NCBI GenBank assembly: GCA_004556455.1
Contig: SFGY01000009.1
Coordinates: 1-56,431, forward strand
Direction of reading: 5' to 3'
Length of the DNA: 56,431 nucleotides
DNA from: Clostridiales bacterium
Lineage (GTDB): Bacteria > Bacillota > Clostridia > Saccharofermentanales > DTU023
Position 1 is the first letter of the stretch, and each line of letters begins with the position of its first letter. Of this stretch, positions 34,003 to 43,438 are shown piece by piece. Below the pieces are notes generated by a model. It saw nothing but the letters and a program-made list of their open reading frames with translations, ran no database searches and was not told the DNA's origin. Position numbers and translations under genes: made by a program.

Positions 34003-35181
34003 TCAGAGTTTCTGCCAGGGCAGGCCGCTGCGCTCCAGTGCCAGGAGCAGCGGCAGGCCGAGGCCATAAACGACGGCCGCTTCGGAGAGTCCAATCAGGG
34101 TGACGGAACCGACAATTTCCAGTTGGCTCGGCGCTTCAAGCAGCAGATAGGGCAGGTAAATGCCCACGCTAAACATATTGAGCAGCACGGGTGGCAAAAG
34201 CAGGAAAAAGCGACGCCACCATTGGCTCCGGCGAATCTTTTGCTGCTCGATTTCAGGCAGCAGCTTGATTTCCCGACGACGAGAGAGAGTTTCACGATAG
34301 CCCCGGCCTAAAGCGTAGCTGATGCAGGCCGCAGCCAGGGTAGCCAGACTGCCGCCGAAGATATCGACCAGTCCAAGGTTTTGAGGATTCAAAACATTCG
34401 CAATCAGACAGCCGAGAAAAACTCCGGGAACAGCTGCAGAACTCAGCAGGGGAAGAGCCACCAGGACTTCAGAAAGTCGGAATTGCAAAATACCGTAGCT
34501 GATGGGCGCGAGAGCCAGGGCAAGCAGCACATAGAGGGCTGCAAAAACACCGCCGAGAGCGAGTTTCAGAAGAAATCTGCGATTCCTGGCCGCAGCAGCT
34601 TTGCGGGCGGCTTTATCGTCCGCGGCTTTTTCCTCGGAGGAAGTCTCTGCTTCAGACGGACTGTCCGGCAGCAGGTCGTTTTGAGGGCTATCACCACCCT
34701 GTCCTGAGGCCGCATTAGCGCTGTTCGCAGCAGGTTCTTCAGAACTTTGCTCTTCGCTTTCTGCTGCTTCGGCTATGCTTGCCGCAGTGGCAACATGCTC
34801 CTCTGCGGTCAGCAGCTCAGACTTTGTGGACGCCTCTTCTGTGGCTCTTGATGCTGTTGAAGTTCCAGAGACTTCTGGGGTTTCCTCTTCCGGCGGATCC
34901 GGCGTAAAGCTCATTTTTTCAGGACTGAAGCTGAGGTTTTCGGCCGTATTCTGCAGAGGCTCTTTCGCGTCCGTTTTCTCCTGAAGCTCTTGATGCTCTG
35001 ACACCGCCCCAGTACTTTCGCTCATTTCCTGCTCAGGACTGGGACTCTTCTCGGAGACATTGGCATTGGCTTGACTTGCCTTGTCCTGGGGTGTTTCGCT
35101 CCCCTGCTCAGAAGAGTTCTGTTCAGTCTCGTTCTCCAGGTTCTTTTCATTCTTCGCTTTTTTGCCTAATTTAAAGTTCAT
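34003..35181 (-). CDS. queT: QueT-family ECF transporter component with long acidic N-terminus
   Basis: The C-terminal half (about 200-392) is a membrane protein with about five to six helices and the QueT hallmark 'GILQFRLSEVLVALPLL' and 'GCLIANVLNPQNLGLVDI'. QueT is the substrate-binding unit of an energy-coupling-factor transporter for a queuosine precursor. Residues 1-200 are unlike QueT: very rich in E, S, A, T and P and probably disordered and cytoplasmic. ATG 35181 overlaps the ileS stop (TGATG), with GGGAG 8 bp upstream. The transporter's ATPase and T-unit are not here. Confidence 0.85.
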   Translation of the reverse strand: MNFKLGKKAKNEKNLENETEQNSSEQGSETPQDKASQANANVSEKSPSPEQEMSESTGAVSEHQELQEKTDAKEPLQNTAENLSFSPEKMSFTPDPPEEETPEVSGTSTASRATEEASTKSELLTAEEHVATAASIAEAAESEEQSSEEPAANSANAASGQGGDSPQNDLLPDSPSEAETSSEEKAADDKAARKAAAARNRRFLLKLALGGVFAALYVLLALALAPISYGILQFRLSEVLVALPLLSSAAVPGVFLGCLIANVLNPQNLGLVDIFGGSLATLAAACISYALGRGYRETLSRRREIKLLPEIEQQKIRRSQWWRRFFLLLPPVLLNMFSVGIYLPYLLLEAPSQLEIVGSVTLIGLSEAAVVYGLGLPLLLALERSGLPWQKL

Positions 35182-38100
35182 CACTGCTTCTCCCGCGATA
35201 CGGCAAGGAGCAATTCCTCACCGTTAATATTCCAGCTTTTGGCGCTGGCTTTGAGCTCTTCCGGCGCAGACTCCAGAGGAATCAGGGCATCCCCCAGGAC
35301 TTCGGCCAAAATCGTGTGTTCCTCCCGTTTCAGAAGTTCAAAGATTTTTTCGTTGCCGCCTGCCGCCAGGGTAATGTGGTCGGTCACTTCAAAGCCTGAG
35401 TCGCGGCGCATGGTCTGTACCTTGGAGACCACCTCACGCAAGAGGCCTTCATCGATCAGCTCCTGGCTGAGCCTGGTGTCGAGGGCAACGGTAACGCCTC
35501 GATCACTGGCTGAGGCAAAGTCCCTGGCCTGAATCACTTCGACCAGGAGTTCTTCTTCACTGATTTTCTCAGGACCCTCTTCGCTGTCGAGGGTAATGTA
35601 GCCATTCTCCTTCAGGCTGTGCCAGGCTTTGACCCCCTCGAGCGCGTCAAGCTTGCTCTTCACCTCGGCCAGGCGTTTGCCAAAGCGCTTGCCCAGGAGG
35701 CGAAGCTGCGGTTTAAAACGATAATCCTGCAGGGCGCTGGCGTCATCCGTCCACTCCAGGGTCTTGACATTGAGCTCATCACTCACCAGTTCGGCATATT
35801 CATCGTCCAGCTTTTCCCGGCCGGCACAAAGCATACGTTTCAGGGGCTGGCGTGTTTTGAGACCGAAGGTGGCGCGGGCAGTGCGGCCAAGGGTCACCAG
35901 CTCCAGCACGAGCGCCATCTGTTTTTCCAGCTCTTTGTCGATGAGACTTTCATCAGCCCTGGGGAAGTCCTCCAGATGAACGCTTTCTTTGGCGTTCGGC
36001 AGATGGCCCACGGCGAGGTTCTGATAGAGTTCCTCGGCCAGGAAAGGGGTAAAGGGCGCTGCGACTTTGGCGAGGGTGAGCAGCACCGTATAGAGTGTCA
36101 GATAAGCGTCAATCTTATCCTGCTCCATGCCAGGCGCCCAGTAGCGTTCACGGCCACGGCGAACATACCAGTTGGAGAGCTCGTCAACAAAGCCCTCGAG
36201 CGCGCGGGCCGAGGCGGTAATGTCGTAAGCGGAGAGCTTTTCATCGACTTCTGCGATAAGGCTGTTGAGCCGCGAGAGAATCCAGCGATCCATGACGCCA
36301 AGCGTCGCGGGGTCAAGGCGATGGTCGCGCGGTTCGAAATGGTCGATGTTGGCATAGAGAATAAAGAAAGCATAGGTGTTCCAGAGCGTGCCCATGAATT
36401 TGCGCTTATCTTCATTCACGGCCGTGAGGGAGAAGCGCGAAGGCAGCCAGGGCTGGCTGTTGCTGTAAAAATACCAGCGCACCGCATCAGCGCCCTCAGT
36501 ATTCAGGACCGACCAGGGGTCAACCACGTTGCCCTTGTGCTTGGACATCTTGAGGCCATCTTTATCCTGAACCAGCCCCAGCACAATGCAGTTTTTGAAG
36601 GCGATGTCATCAAAGAGCAGGTTGGACATCATGTGCAGGGAGTTAAACCAGCCGCGGGTCTGATCGACGGCCTCAGAAATAAAGTCTGCGGGAAAGCGTT
36701 CTTCAAAGATTTCTTTATTTTCAAAGGGATAGTGCCACTGGGCAAAGGGCATCGCACCGGAATCAAACCAGCAGTCGATGACTTCGGGCACCCGGTGCAT
36801 GGGCTTGCCGCAGTGGGGGCAGCGGAGGTGCACGGCGTCGATGTAGGGACGGTGCAGCTCAATCTCCTCCGGGCAGTCGTCCGACATAGACTTGAGCTCT
36901 TCGATGGAGCCAACCACATGGATGTGGCCACAGTCATCGCAGTGCCAGATGGGCAGCGGCATCCCCCAGTAACGCTCACGGGAGATATTCCAGTCGATGT
37001 TGTTTTCGAGGAAGTTGCCGAAGCGACCGCTGCCGATGGTCGGGGGAATCCAGTTGATTTTCTGATTGTGCTCGACCATCTCGCCGCGCAGATCGGTCGT
37101 GCGGATAAACCAGCCCGTGCGGGCATAGTAGATAAGGGGTGTGTCACAGCGCCAGCAGAAAGGATAGCTGTGGGTATAGGGCAGAACTTTGAGCAGGCTC
37201 CCCTCGGCCTTAAGTTTATCGATAATCAGGGGATCGGCTTCTTTGCAGAAGCGACCGGCAAAGTCCGTGACCTCCGGGGGAAGGCAGCCGTCTTCCTGAA
37301 CCAGCTGAACAAAGGGCAGGTCATAGCGGTGGCCGACATTGGCGTCATCTTCACCGAAGGCTGGGGCAATATGAACAATGCCCGTGCCGTCGCCAGTCGT
37401 GACAAAGTCCCCTGTGACCACAAACCAGGCCTCTTTACCGGATTTTGCGACAAAATCCCTGGCGTAAGGCAGAATCGGCTCGTAGCGTTTGCCTGTGAGT
37501 TCTCCACCCTTCATGCGGCGGAGAATGGTCGCCCCTTCACCCAGCACATCCCCGACATGAGCCTCAGCCAGGTAATAGCGGACTTTCCTGCCCTCTTCTT
37601 CGCGCTCGCAGAGCACATAGTCGATCTCCGGACCGACTGCTAGAGCCACATTTGAAGGCAAGGTCCAGGGCGTCGTTGTCCAGGCCGCAAAGTACGTATC
37701 CGCCTCATCTTTGACGGCAAAGCGCACATAGATGGAGTTTTCGGTCACGTCTTTATAGCCCTGAGCGACTTCGTGGCTGGCCAGAGCCGTGCCGCAGCGC
37801 GGGCAATAGGGCACAATTTTATGCCCCTGATACAGCAGACCGCGCTCGTGAATTTTTTTCAGAGCCCACCATTCAGATTCAATATAGTTGTTTTCGTAGG
37901 TAATGTAAGGATGCTCCATATCCGCCCAGAAGGCAACACGGTCGGACATCTCTTCCCACTCTTTTTTGTATTTCCATACCGATTCGCGGCACTGTTTGAT
38001 AAAGGGTTCGATGCCGTAGTTTTCAATCTGATCCTTGCCGTTGATGCCCAGAAGTTTTTCCACCTCGAGTTCCACAGGCAGACCGTGAGTGTCCCAGCCG

Positions 38101-38348
38101 GCTTTGCGCAGGACATTTTTGCCCTTCATCGACTGGTAGCGGGGGATCAGATCCTTAATCGCCCGGGTCAGAATATGACCGATATGCGGCTTGCCATTGG
38201 CTGTCGGCGGTCCATCATAAAACGTAAACTTCTCGCCATTTTCGCGCAGTTTAACCTGTTTTCTGAAGATATCCTTTTCCTGCCAGAACTTGAGAATGGC
38301 TTCCTCGCGCTGGACAAAATCCAGTGAACTATCGACTTTACGGTACAT
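35181..38348 (-). CDS. ileS: Isoleucine-tRNA ligase, type 2
   Basis: A 1055-residue class I synthetase that charges tRNA-Ile. It has the HIGH motif in 'PPTANGKPHIGH', an editing domain (about 190-390), and 'LKMSKHKGNVVDP' for the KMSKS loop. The length and the start 'MYRKVDSSLDFVQREEAIL' fit the IleS2 branch, which resembles the eukaryotic enzyme and includes forms less sensitive to mupirocin. ATG 38348 has GGGGG 7 bp upstream. It is controlled by a T-box leader and is followed by queT with overlapping stop and start. Confidence 0.96.
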   Translation of the reverse strand: MYRKVDSSLDFVQREEAILKFWQEKDIFRKQVKLRENGEKFTFYDGPPTANGKPHIGHILTRAIKDLIPRYQSMKGKNVLRKAGWDTHGLPVELEVEKLLGINGKDQIENYGIEPFIKQCRESVWKYKKEWEEMSDRVAFWADMEHPYITYENNYIESEWWALKKIHERGLLYQGHKIVPYCPRCGTALASHEVAQGYKDVTENSIYVRFAVKDEADTYFAAWTTTPWTLPSNVALAVGPEIDYVLCEREEEGRKVRYYLAEAHVGDVLGEGATILRRMKGGELTGKRYEPILPYARDFVAKSGKEAWFVVTGDFVTTGDGTGIVHIAPAFGEDDANVGHRYDLPFVQLVQEDGCLPPEVTDFAGRFCKEADPLIIDKLKAEGSLLKVLPYTHSYPFCWRCDTPLIYYARTGWFIRTTDLRGEMVEHNQKINWIPPTIGSGRFGNFLENNIDWNISRERYWGMPLPIWHCDDCGHIHVVGSIEELKSMSDDCPEEIELHRPYIDAVHLRCPHCGKPMHRVPEVIDCWFDSGAMPFAQWHYPFENKEIFEERFPADFISEAVDQTRGWFNSLHMMSNLLFDDIAFKNCIVLGLVQDKDGLKMSKHKGNVVDPWSVLNTEGADAVRWYFYSNSQPWLPSRFSLTAVNEDKRKFMGTLWNTYAFFILYANIDHFEPRDHRLDPATLGVMDRWILSRLNSLIAEVDEKLSAYDITASARALEGFVDELSNWYVRRGRERYWAPGMEQDKIDAYLTLYTVLLTLAKVAAPFTPFLAEELYQNLAVGHLPNAKESVHLEDFPRADESLIDKELEKQMALVLELVTLGRTARATFGLKTRQPLKRMLCAGREKLDDEYAELVSDELNVKTLEWTDDASALQDYRFKPQLRLLGKRFGKRLAEVKSKLDALEGVKAWHSLKENGYITLDSEEGPEKISEEELLVEVIQARDFASASDRGVTVALDTRLSQELIDEGLLREVVSKVQTMRRDSGFEVTDHITLAAGGNEKIFELLKREEHTILAEVLGDALIPLESAPEELKASAKSWNINGEELLLAVSREKQ

Positions 38349-38385
38349 CCATCTGCCCCCTTTAATGTCTCTATCCTGCAGGCAC

Positions 38386-38662
38386 AAAAAAAGCGCCCGT
38401 CTGCACGGGGCGCTCTGCGCGCGGTACCACCCGTTTCGCCATCAATGACAGCCTCATTTCTCCCGTCTCGTGGGAGGCAACGTCTTTCCCTACGACTCTT
38501 CACCCGGCTCTCTCAGACAAATCAAGCCGTTGACGGAGATTTCAGAAAAGCCGCTCCAGGATGATTTTCGGGGTCTTCGCTCTGCTCGGCGCTCTCACCC
38601 TCCGCCGCTCGCTGTGCCCGCAAAAGCCCTTACTCTTTCCCTTCACTGCGTTTGCAAATTTC
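38386..38662 (-). promoter_or_regulatory. T-box riboswitch leader of ileS
   Basis: The conserved T-box GGGTGGTACCGCG is on the minus strand at 38420-38432. It is followed by a terminator stem AGCGCCC / GGGCGCT (38392-38414) and TTTTTTT, just before ileS. Uncharged tRNA-Ile binding would favour the antiterminator. Two overlapping ATC codons at about 38560-38565 in the stem I region are candidate isoleucine specifiers. The start of the leader is set by the promoter. Confidence 0.92.
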
Positions 38663-38668
38663 CTTCGT

Positions 38669-38697
38669 ATTTTAAAAGGAGTCGAGGCTATTGTCAA
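38669..38697 (-). promoter_or_regulatory. Promoter of the ileS T-box leader
   Basis: On the minus strand a perfect TTGACA (38692-38697), a 17-bp spacer and TAAAAT (38669-38674). Confidence 0.85.
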
Positions 38698-38783
38698 AGT
38701 ACATGAGCAGGGCTATCCATGATAAGATCCTGTGAGATTACCACAATAGCAGTCGGAGTTAAAGAGAGAAAAGAAGAATCGCC

Positions 38784-40097
38784 ATGCTTACACTAACGCT
38801 TACATGCTTAACTTTTGCGCGGCTGCTTTCGCCAGAGGCTGGCTCCCTTTTCGCAGAGCCGCTATTGGCAAAGTCAGGCTCACGCTTCGCAGAGGCTCTC
38901 CCGGTGAGGACAGCTGTCCAGTTCAGCGGGCTACCCGGCCTGAGCCCAGCCTGTTTCTGGCTGCTCTGCTTCGTCCTTCTGGCTGGAGCAGCCTGCCTCT
39001 TTTACGGCTTTTTTATTGAAGTGAATCGTTTTCGCGTGCGCGAGCTGGAGCTGCACCTGGAGGGGCTGCGGCCGGAGCAGCCTGGTCTTGATGAACAGCG
39101 CTCGGATGGATTGCGCCCGGATGAGTTTTGTCCGGATGGACTGTGCATGGATGGAGGGTACAGGGAAGAACTGAGCCAGAATGGACTGTACACGGAGGGG
39201 GATTCCCAGTCCTGGAAATCCCTGCAGCTGCTCTATTTTTCCGACCTGCACCTGGGTCCGGGAATGCCTCGAAAGCGCCTGCAAAAGCTCATCTCGCTGA
39301 TGCTGGAGGAAGAGCCTGAACTTATTTTGTTTGGCGGCGATATGCTGGAGCATGGCGAGCGCTTTGGCGAACGCGAGCTGGCGCTCTGGACCAGGGAACT
39401 GTCGAAGCTCAAGCCGCGGCTTGGCTTCTATGCTGTGAAGGGAAACCATGACAGCGAATCTCCGGAGGCCGCCGCTTTTCTGGAAAAGCTCTATGCGCGG
39501 CTGGATGTTCGCCTTCTCTCTAATGAAGCGGTCGATCTGGGCGGCCTGATTTTAGTGGGTCTGGATGAGGCCATGAACGGCAGACCGGATTTGGCCGCAG
39601 CCCTCTCGACACTTTGCTCAGGAGACAGGCCGGAGCATAGAGGCGGCCGCAATAACAGAGAAAACTCAGAAGCCTTGCCCGGACTTGTTACGGAGACGGC
39701 TGCTGAGGAAAAAAAGCCAGGCCGCAAACAGGAATCAGACGCGGCATTGTGCGCGCCCAGCTCAGCGGTATGCAGCGAGACTCCGCCCCCCTTGCTCATT
39801 CTCGAACACTGCCCTGACATCGTGCCGACGTTTGCCGAAACCGGCCGAGCGGAGCTTTGGCTGGCGGGGCACAGTCATCATGGCCAGATTCGCCCCTTCG
39901 GCCTGCACCTCTACAAGGAAAAGCTCGGCCGAGATTACCCCTACGGACTGTATCAGCTGGGTGAGAAAAAACAGCTCTACACCTCCTGCGGGGTCGGGAC
40001 AGTGGGCATTCACGCACGCTTTGGAGCGGCTCCGGAGATCATCAGGCTGAAACTTCGCTGCAGCACCCCTCAGCAGGAATGCCGTTGTCATCAATAG
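38784..40097 (+). CDS. Membrane-anchored metallophosphoesterase (YkuE-like)
   Basis: A 437-residue protein with an N-terminal membrane segment (about 55-77) and a calcineurin-like phosphoesterase domain: 'YFSDLHLG', 'FGGDMLEHG', 'KGNHDSE' and 'LAGHSHHGQI' supply the metal ligands. Two extra stretches are odd: a degenerate repeat around 'DGLRPDEFCPDGLCMDGG' (about 95-140), and a K/E/N-rich insert (about 270-330) between domain strands. Family members remove phosphate from phosphoesters or lipids; the substrate is unknown. A broken copy of its 5' part lies at 43041-43170. Confidence 0.87.
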   Translation: MLTLTLTCLTFARLLSPEAGSLFAEPLLAKSGSRFAEALPVRTAVQFSGLPGLSPACFWLLCFVLLAGAACLFYGFFIEVNRFRVRELELHLEGLRPEQPGLDEQRSDGLRPDEFCPDGLCMDGGYREELSQNGLYTEGDSQSWKSLQLLYFSDLHLGPGMPRKRLQKLISLMLEEEPELILFGGDMLEHGERFGERELALWTRELSKLKPRLGFYAVKGNHDSESPEAAAFLEKLYARLDVRLLSNEAVDLGGLILVGLDEAMNGRPDLAAALSTLCSGDRPEHRGGRNNRENSEALPGLVTETAAEEKKPGRKQESDAALCAPSSAVCSETPPPLLILEHCPDIVPTFAETGRAELWLAGHSHHGQIRPFGLHLYKEKLGRDYPYGLYQLGEKKQLYTSCGVGTVGIHARFGAAPEIIRLKLRCSTPQQECRCHQ

Positions 40098-40161
40098 TAT
40101 TGCGCACTTCTCTTCAACAATAGCGTTCCTATGAATGTTAATACCCACTTATAACATACGC

Positions 40162-41775
40162 TCAGGTAAGCATAACAATCGAAGCAGATTCGAGCCTCAT
40201 AACGTGATCAAATCTTGAAATAACAGCCTCGGGGACTTGGTGACTAACAACTATGACCATCTTATTCTCCAAACCGAGGATTAAGTTAAGGATTTGTTCT
40301 GCATTATCTTTGTCAAGAGCTGCAATTGGCTCATCAAAAAGGTAAATATCGGCATTACTGTAAAGTGCCCGGGCAATTCCAATCCTTTGTCTCTCGCCCC
40401 CTGAGATCTCCGAAGCAAATTTGCCGATACTTTCATGACCTCGTTCTTGAACGAGCTTCGTTAAATTACATTTTTCTGTAATGTCATAAAAAAGCTTCTT
40501 GTCATACGGTCTGCTAAGTGTAATATTTTCTCTTATCGAAATATCAAAGAGGTAAGGATTTTGATCAACTTTCTGTATTATTCTGTAAAGGTCTTTTTGA
40601 GAAATATCTTTCAGGTTCTGTCCATTGAGAAATAAATTCCCTTTTGTTGGCCGTATTTTTCTGTCTAAAAGATCCAGGAGGCTGGATTTTCCAGCGCCGC
40701 TTTCTCCCAATAAAAGATATTTATCCGGAGAGTGAAAGTCCATTTGGACATTATTAATGATCGTTTTGCTGTCATAGGAAAGTGAGACCGCTTCAAGGGA
40801 GATCATTGGATACTCGTCAGGGTGAATGTCTGCTCCACAGACTGTCGGATAAATTGTAAGTTCCTTTAGTTGTTTGCGAAGAGATTTTGTCGAACGAATT
40901 CCACTAAGCAACCCGCCAATTCGGCTTATGGGAGAGAAAATATAATTTAAGAGTTGAATCGAAGCGATTAATTCACCAATGGCTATCTTACCATTCAAGA
41001 TAAAGAGACCACCAATAAAAAAACAGAGAAGTTGCGATATTGATCCTGTGACATTACCCAGCTCTTCAGTAATATGGGTTAGAAAATATAGCTTAAAATG
41101 AGATTTCTTGTTGAGCTTATTGATAAGGTCAAAAGCTTCTTGAAAAAAAATACCTGCTTGAAATTGCACGATGGTATTCTGACCATTAAAGTATTCGTTG
41201 ATTTTCTGAGCAGAGATATCATTTTGTTGGGACAAGATGTTTTGCTGTTTTTCAAGTTTTCGACTTAAGAGCTGTGGCAAAATGATGGGTATGAGAAAAA
41301 TGAAAAGATAGGTAAGCAGTAGTGTCCAGCTAATGTAGACCATGGCAAGCAATGCGGCAACAAGCAGGCTTAATTGATATACCAAATCCGGTACCCTTTC
41401 ATAGTATTGCTCATTAACTTGCTTGATGTCGTTGAGGCATGCGTTAATATAACGGTGAGCGCCCTTATCATTGAAATGAATCATATCCATTTTGAGAGCC
41501 GCACTCAGGAGGCATGAACGCATATCGTAAAAAATACCCAAGGTGTAACGCCCTGTCCAATATGTCGCAGAAAGACCCAGAAGGCTTGTCAGAGCTAAAA
41601 TGAATATACATTGAAAGGTGCTGTTTCTGAGATCTTCCCCATTTCCTCTTTGGATAGCGTTGATTAATATTGAAAGATAGTACGAAAAACCGACAACTCC
41701 TATGGCGCTCAATGCGTTCAAAATAGAGCCGAAGATCAAACTTCCTTTTTTATTAAGCTGTAGATGCTGCGTCAT
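40162..41775 (-). CDS. ABC exporter, fused membrane and ATPase domains
   Basis: A 537-residue half-transporter: about six helices (1-300), then an ATPase with Walker A 'LLLGESGAGKSSL', signature 'EISGGERQRIGIARAL' and Walker B 'IYLFDEPIAALD'. It is a type-I exporter of the MsbA/peptide-exporter kind. ATG 41775 overlaps the regulator's stop as ATGA, so the two are translated together. AT-rich compared with the flanking genes, hence probably acquired. Substrate unknown; coupling to an ArsR-like regulator suggests a drug or peptide. Confidence 0.88.
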   Translation of the reverse strand: MTQHLQLNKKGSLIFGSILNALSAIGVVGFSYYLSILINAIQRGNGEDLRNSTFQCIFILALTSLLGLSATYWTGRYTLGIFYDMRSCLLSAALKMDMIHFNDKGAHRYINACLNDIKQVNEQYYERVPDLVYQLSLLVAALLAMVYISWTLLLTYLFIFLIPIILPQLLSRKLEKQQNILSQQNDISAQKINEYFNGQNTIVQFQAGIFFQEAFDLINKLNKKSHFKLYFLTHITEELGNVTGSISQLLCFFIGGLFILNGKIAIGELIASIQLLNYIFSPISRIGGLLSGIRSTKSLRKQLKELTIYPTVCGADIHPDEYPMISLEAVSLSYDSKTIINNVQMDFHSPDKYLLLGESGAGKSSLLDLLDRKIRPTKGNLFLNGQNLKDISQKDLYRIIQKVDQNPYLFDISIRENITLSRPYDKKLFYDITEKCNLTKLVQERGHESIGKFASEISGGERQRIGIARALYSNADIYLFDEPIAALDKDNAEQILNLILGLENKMVIVVSHQVPEAVISRFDHVMRLESASIVMLT

Positions 41776-42869
41776 AGCCATACACTTTCTAATTCTGTCA
41801 TGTATCTTTTCATCTGTTCAGCATCGTAATAATAGTAGTTTTTGCCTTCGCGATAGCCTGAGTGAACCAATCCTATCTCACTCATACAACTCAGGTGGTG
41901 GGATACTGTTGATGGTGTAAGTTGAAGTTCACTCGCAAGTTCTCCAACAAAGTGCTCCCTCTGTTTGAGCAGGATGAGAATCTTCCAGCGGCTGGCATCT
42001 GACATATTTTTCAGGACATCCATTAAGAGAGAATTATTCTGATGACTTGACTGCAGCTGTGCACGATACTCAAAAAAGCCTATCCCAATCCCAATATAAG
42101 CCTCATTTGGATGAGGCATTTGTCGCATGACTGCTGCTCGATATGCAATCAGACGTGGATAGAGGTTAAATGTATTGATCAATTGGCCTGGTTTGACTTG
42201 CTGTATCAGTTCTTGATGAATGAAGGCTTGTCCTTCACAACAATCTTCTCCCCATTGTACCTTCTCTTTCTCAAAAACAGAAGCAAGCTGCTTAACTTCC
42301 TCTTCTAATTGGCTAATCAGGCTTTGTAAAGATGAGAACCATTCCGGGAGTTTAGTCAGAAACCAAAACAAATTTGCTTGATCGGATTCCGCAATATCCA
42401 TTCCTTCAATGATTGTCCAAATTAATTTGATATTGTCATGTTGATAGATTGCTTCAAAATGATCGAGAGGTTTTTTTGAGCCACTTTTTTGATGATCAAG
42501 AGATATGTTCAAGATCGTCTTTAAAAATGATTCTTCTGACATGTCACGGATACTTACCGCCTCAGTATAAAAAGGGATCTCTTCTAAAATCGAATAGCTA
42601 TGGTTATCCGGATCTTCAAAACGCTTATAAAACACCTCTGGGATTTGATTGAGTACATCATCCTGTTTAATGCCACTAATATCATCTAAAGAGCAAGAGT
42701 GTAATTTTTTCCGCAAATGCATAAGGGAAGCATTCATACGGGAAATGCTGGAACCATCAATGTCTGCACTGGTTCTGTCATTTTGCTCATTCTCTGTGTG
42801 CTTGAGAAATATGAAGAGATCAATCGCCTCAAGCAAATCACGAAATATATTGTGAATGACGATGGCCAT
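41772..42869 (-). CDS. ArsR-family transcriptional regulator with large N-terminal domain
   Basis: A 365-residue protein. The winged helix is at the C-terminus (about 285-360): 'DASRWKILILLKQREHFVGELASELQ' trimmed here to 'VGELASELQLTPSTVSHHL' is a typical ArsR recognition helix, followed by the wing 'YREGKNYYYYD'. The first 280 residues are of unknown family, rich in helices, and may sense a ligand. GGAGAAG precedes the ATG. It overlaps the exporter gene, so it probably controls the pair. It is not the usual 100-residue ArsR. Confidence 0.82.
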   Translation of the reverse strand: MAIVIHNIFRDLLEAIDLFIFLKHTENEQNDRTSADIDGSSISRMNASLMHLRKKLHSCSLDDISGIKQDDVLNQIPEVFYKRFEDPDNHSYSILEEIPFYTEAVSIRDMSEESFLKTILNISLDHQKSGSKKPLDHFEAIYQHDNIKLIWTIIEGMDIAESDQANLFWFLTKLPEWFSSLQSLISQLEEEVKQLASVFEKEKVQWGEDCCEGQAFIHQELIQQVKPGQLINTFNLYPRLIAYRAAVMRQMPHPNEAYIGIGIGFFEYRAQLQSSHQNNSLLMDVLKNMSDASRWKILILLKQREHFVGELASELQLTPSTVSHHLSCMSEIGLVHSGYREGKNYYYYDAEQMKRYMTELESVWL

Positions 42870-43040
42870 CTGCTCTTCTCCTTACGTGTATTTGATAAAC
42901 ATCGTAATCATATATTAGATACTTGTCAATATGCTAAATGAACATGTTTTAATCGGCATTGCTGGCTTAGCCGGTGGTGCTGATTTCTCATTTTCTCTTA
43001 ATTATAGAAAAAAGTTTATGCTGTCCGCGAAAGTGTGGTC

Positions 43041-43170
43041 ATGCTTACAGCAACACTCACTTGCTTAACGCATGCACGGCTGCTTCATTTTTCTGCCCTG
43101 CAACTGGGTCCGGGAATACCTCAAAAGGGCCTGTAAAGGCTCATCTCGCGGATGTTACAGGAAGCTCCTG
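43041..43170 (+). pseudogene. Decayed partial copy of the metallophosphoesterase gene
   Basis: From ATGCTTACAGCAACACTCAC onwards, the sequence follows the first 42 bp of the gene at 38784, then jumps to a stretch matching 39229-39318 ('CTGGGTCCGGGAAT' is shared). About 400 bp of the parent is missing in the middle and the frame is broken. It is on the same strand as the parent. Confidence 0.7.
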
Positions 43171-43203
43171 GGCTGCCAGTCACCCCTTACGAATCTTCTT
43201 TCA

Positions 43204-43290
43204 TCACTCCATGATTTTGTTCATAATCGTTTGAATAGAATTACAAGTATCCTCAAAGGAATAGCCATTTGCGTACTCTATCTCCCTGTT
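43204..43290 (-). pseudogene. C-terminal fragment of an AbiEii-like toxin
   Basis: The minus strand reads '...EYANGYSFEDTCNSIQTIM' to a stop at 43204-43206. The same tail ends the shortened toxin at 46602. No start or rest of the gene is present. It is directly beside the metallophosphoesterase remnant, so this is a scar of rearrangements. Confidence 0.6.
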
Positions 43291-43438
43291 TGCGGCAGTC
43301 ACATCCGCGTGGTTTTGTGTTCTTACACCAAGCGTATTGTTTCTGGCCCGCGTGTCAACAGATAGGGCTTTTCTTTGCTCAGGTGCGGGGTATATCGTCT
43401 ACTCTTTGTCGACATGGAAGAAATTTATTCAGCAGACC

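Noticed and set aside
35619..37643. 674-codon plus-strand frame opposite ileS
   Set aside because: High GC produces long antisense frames. It matches no family and ileS is unmistakable.
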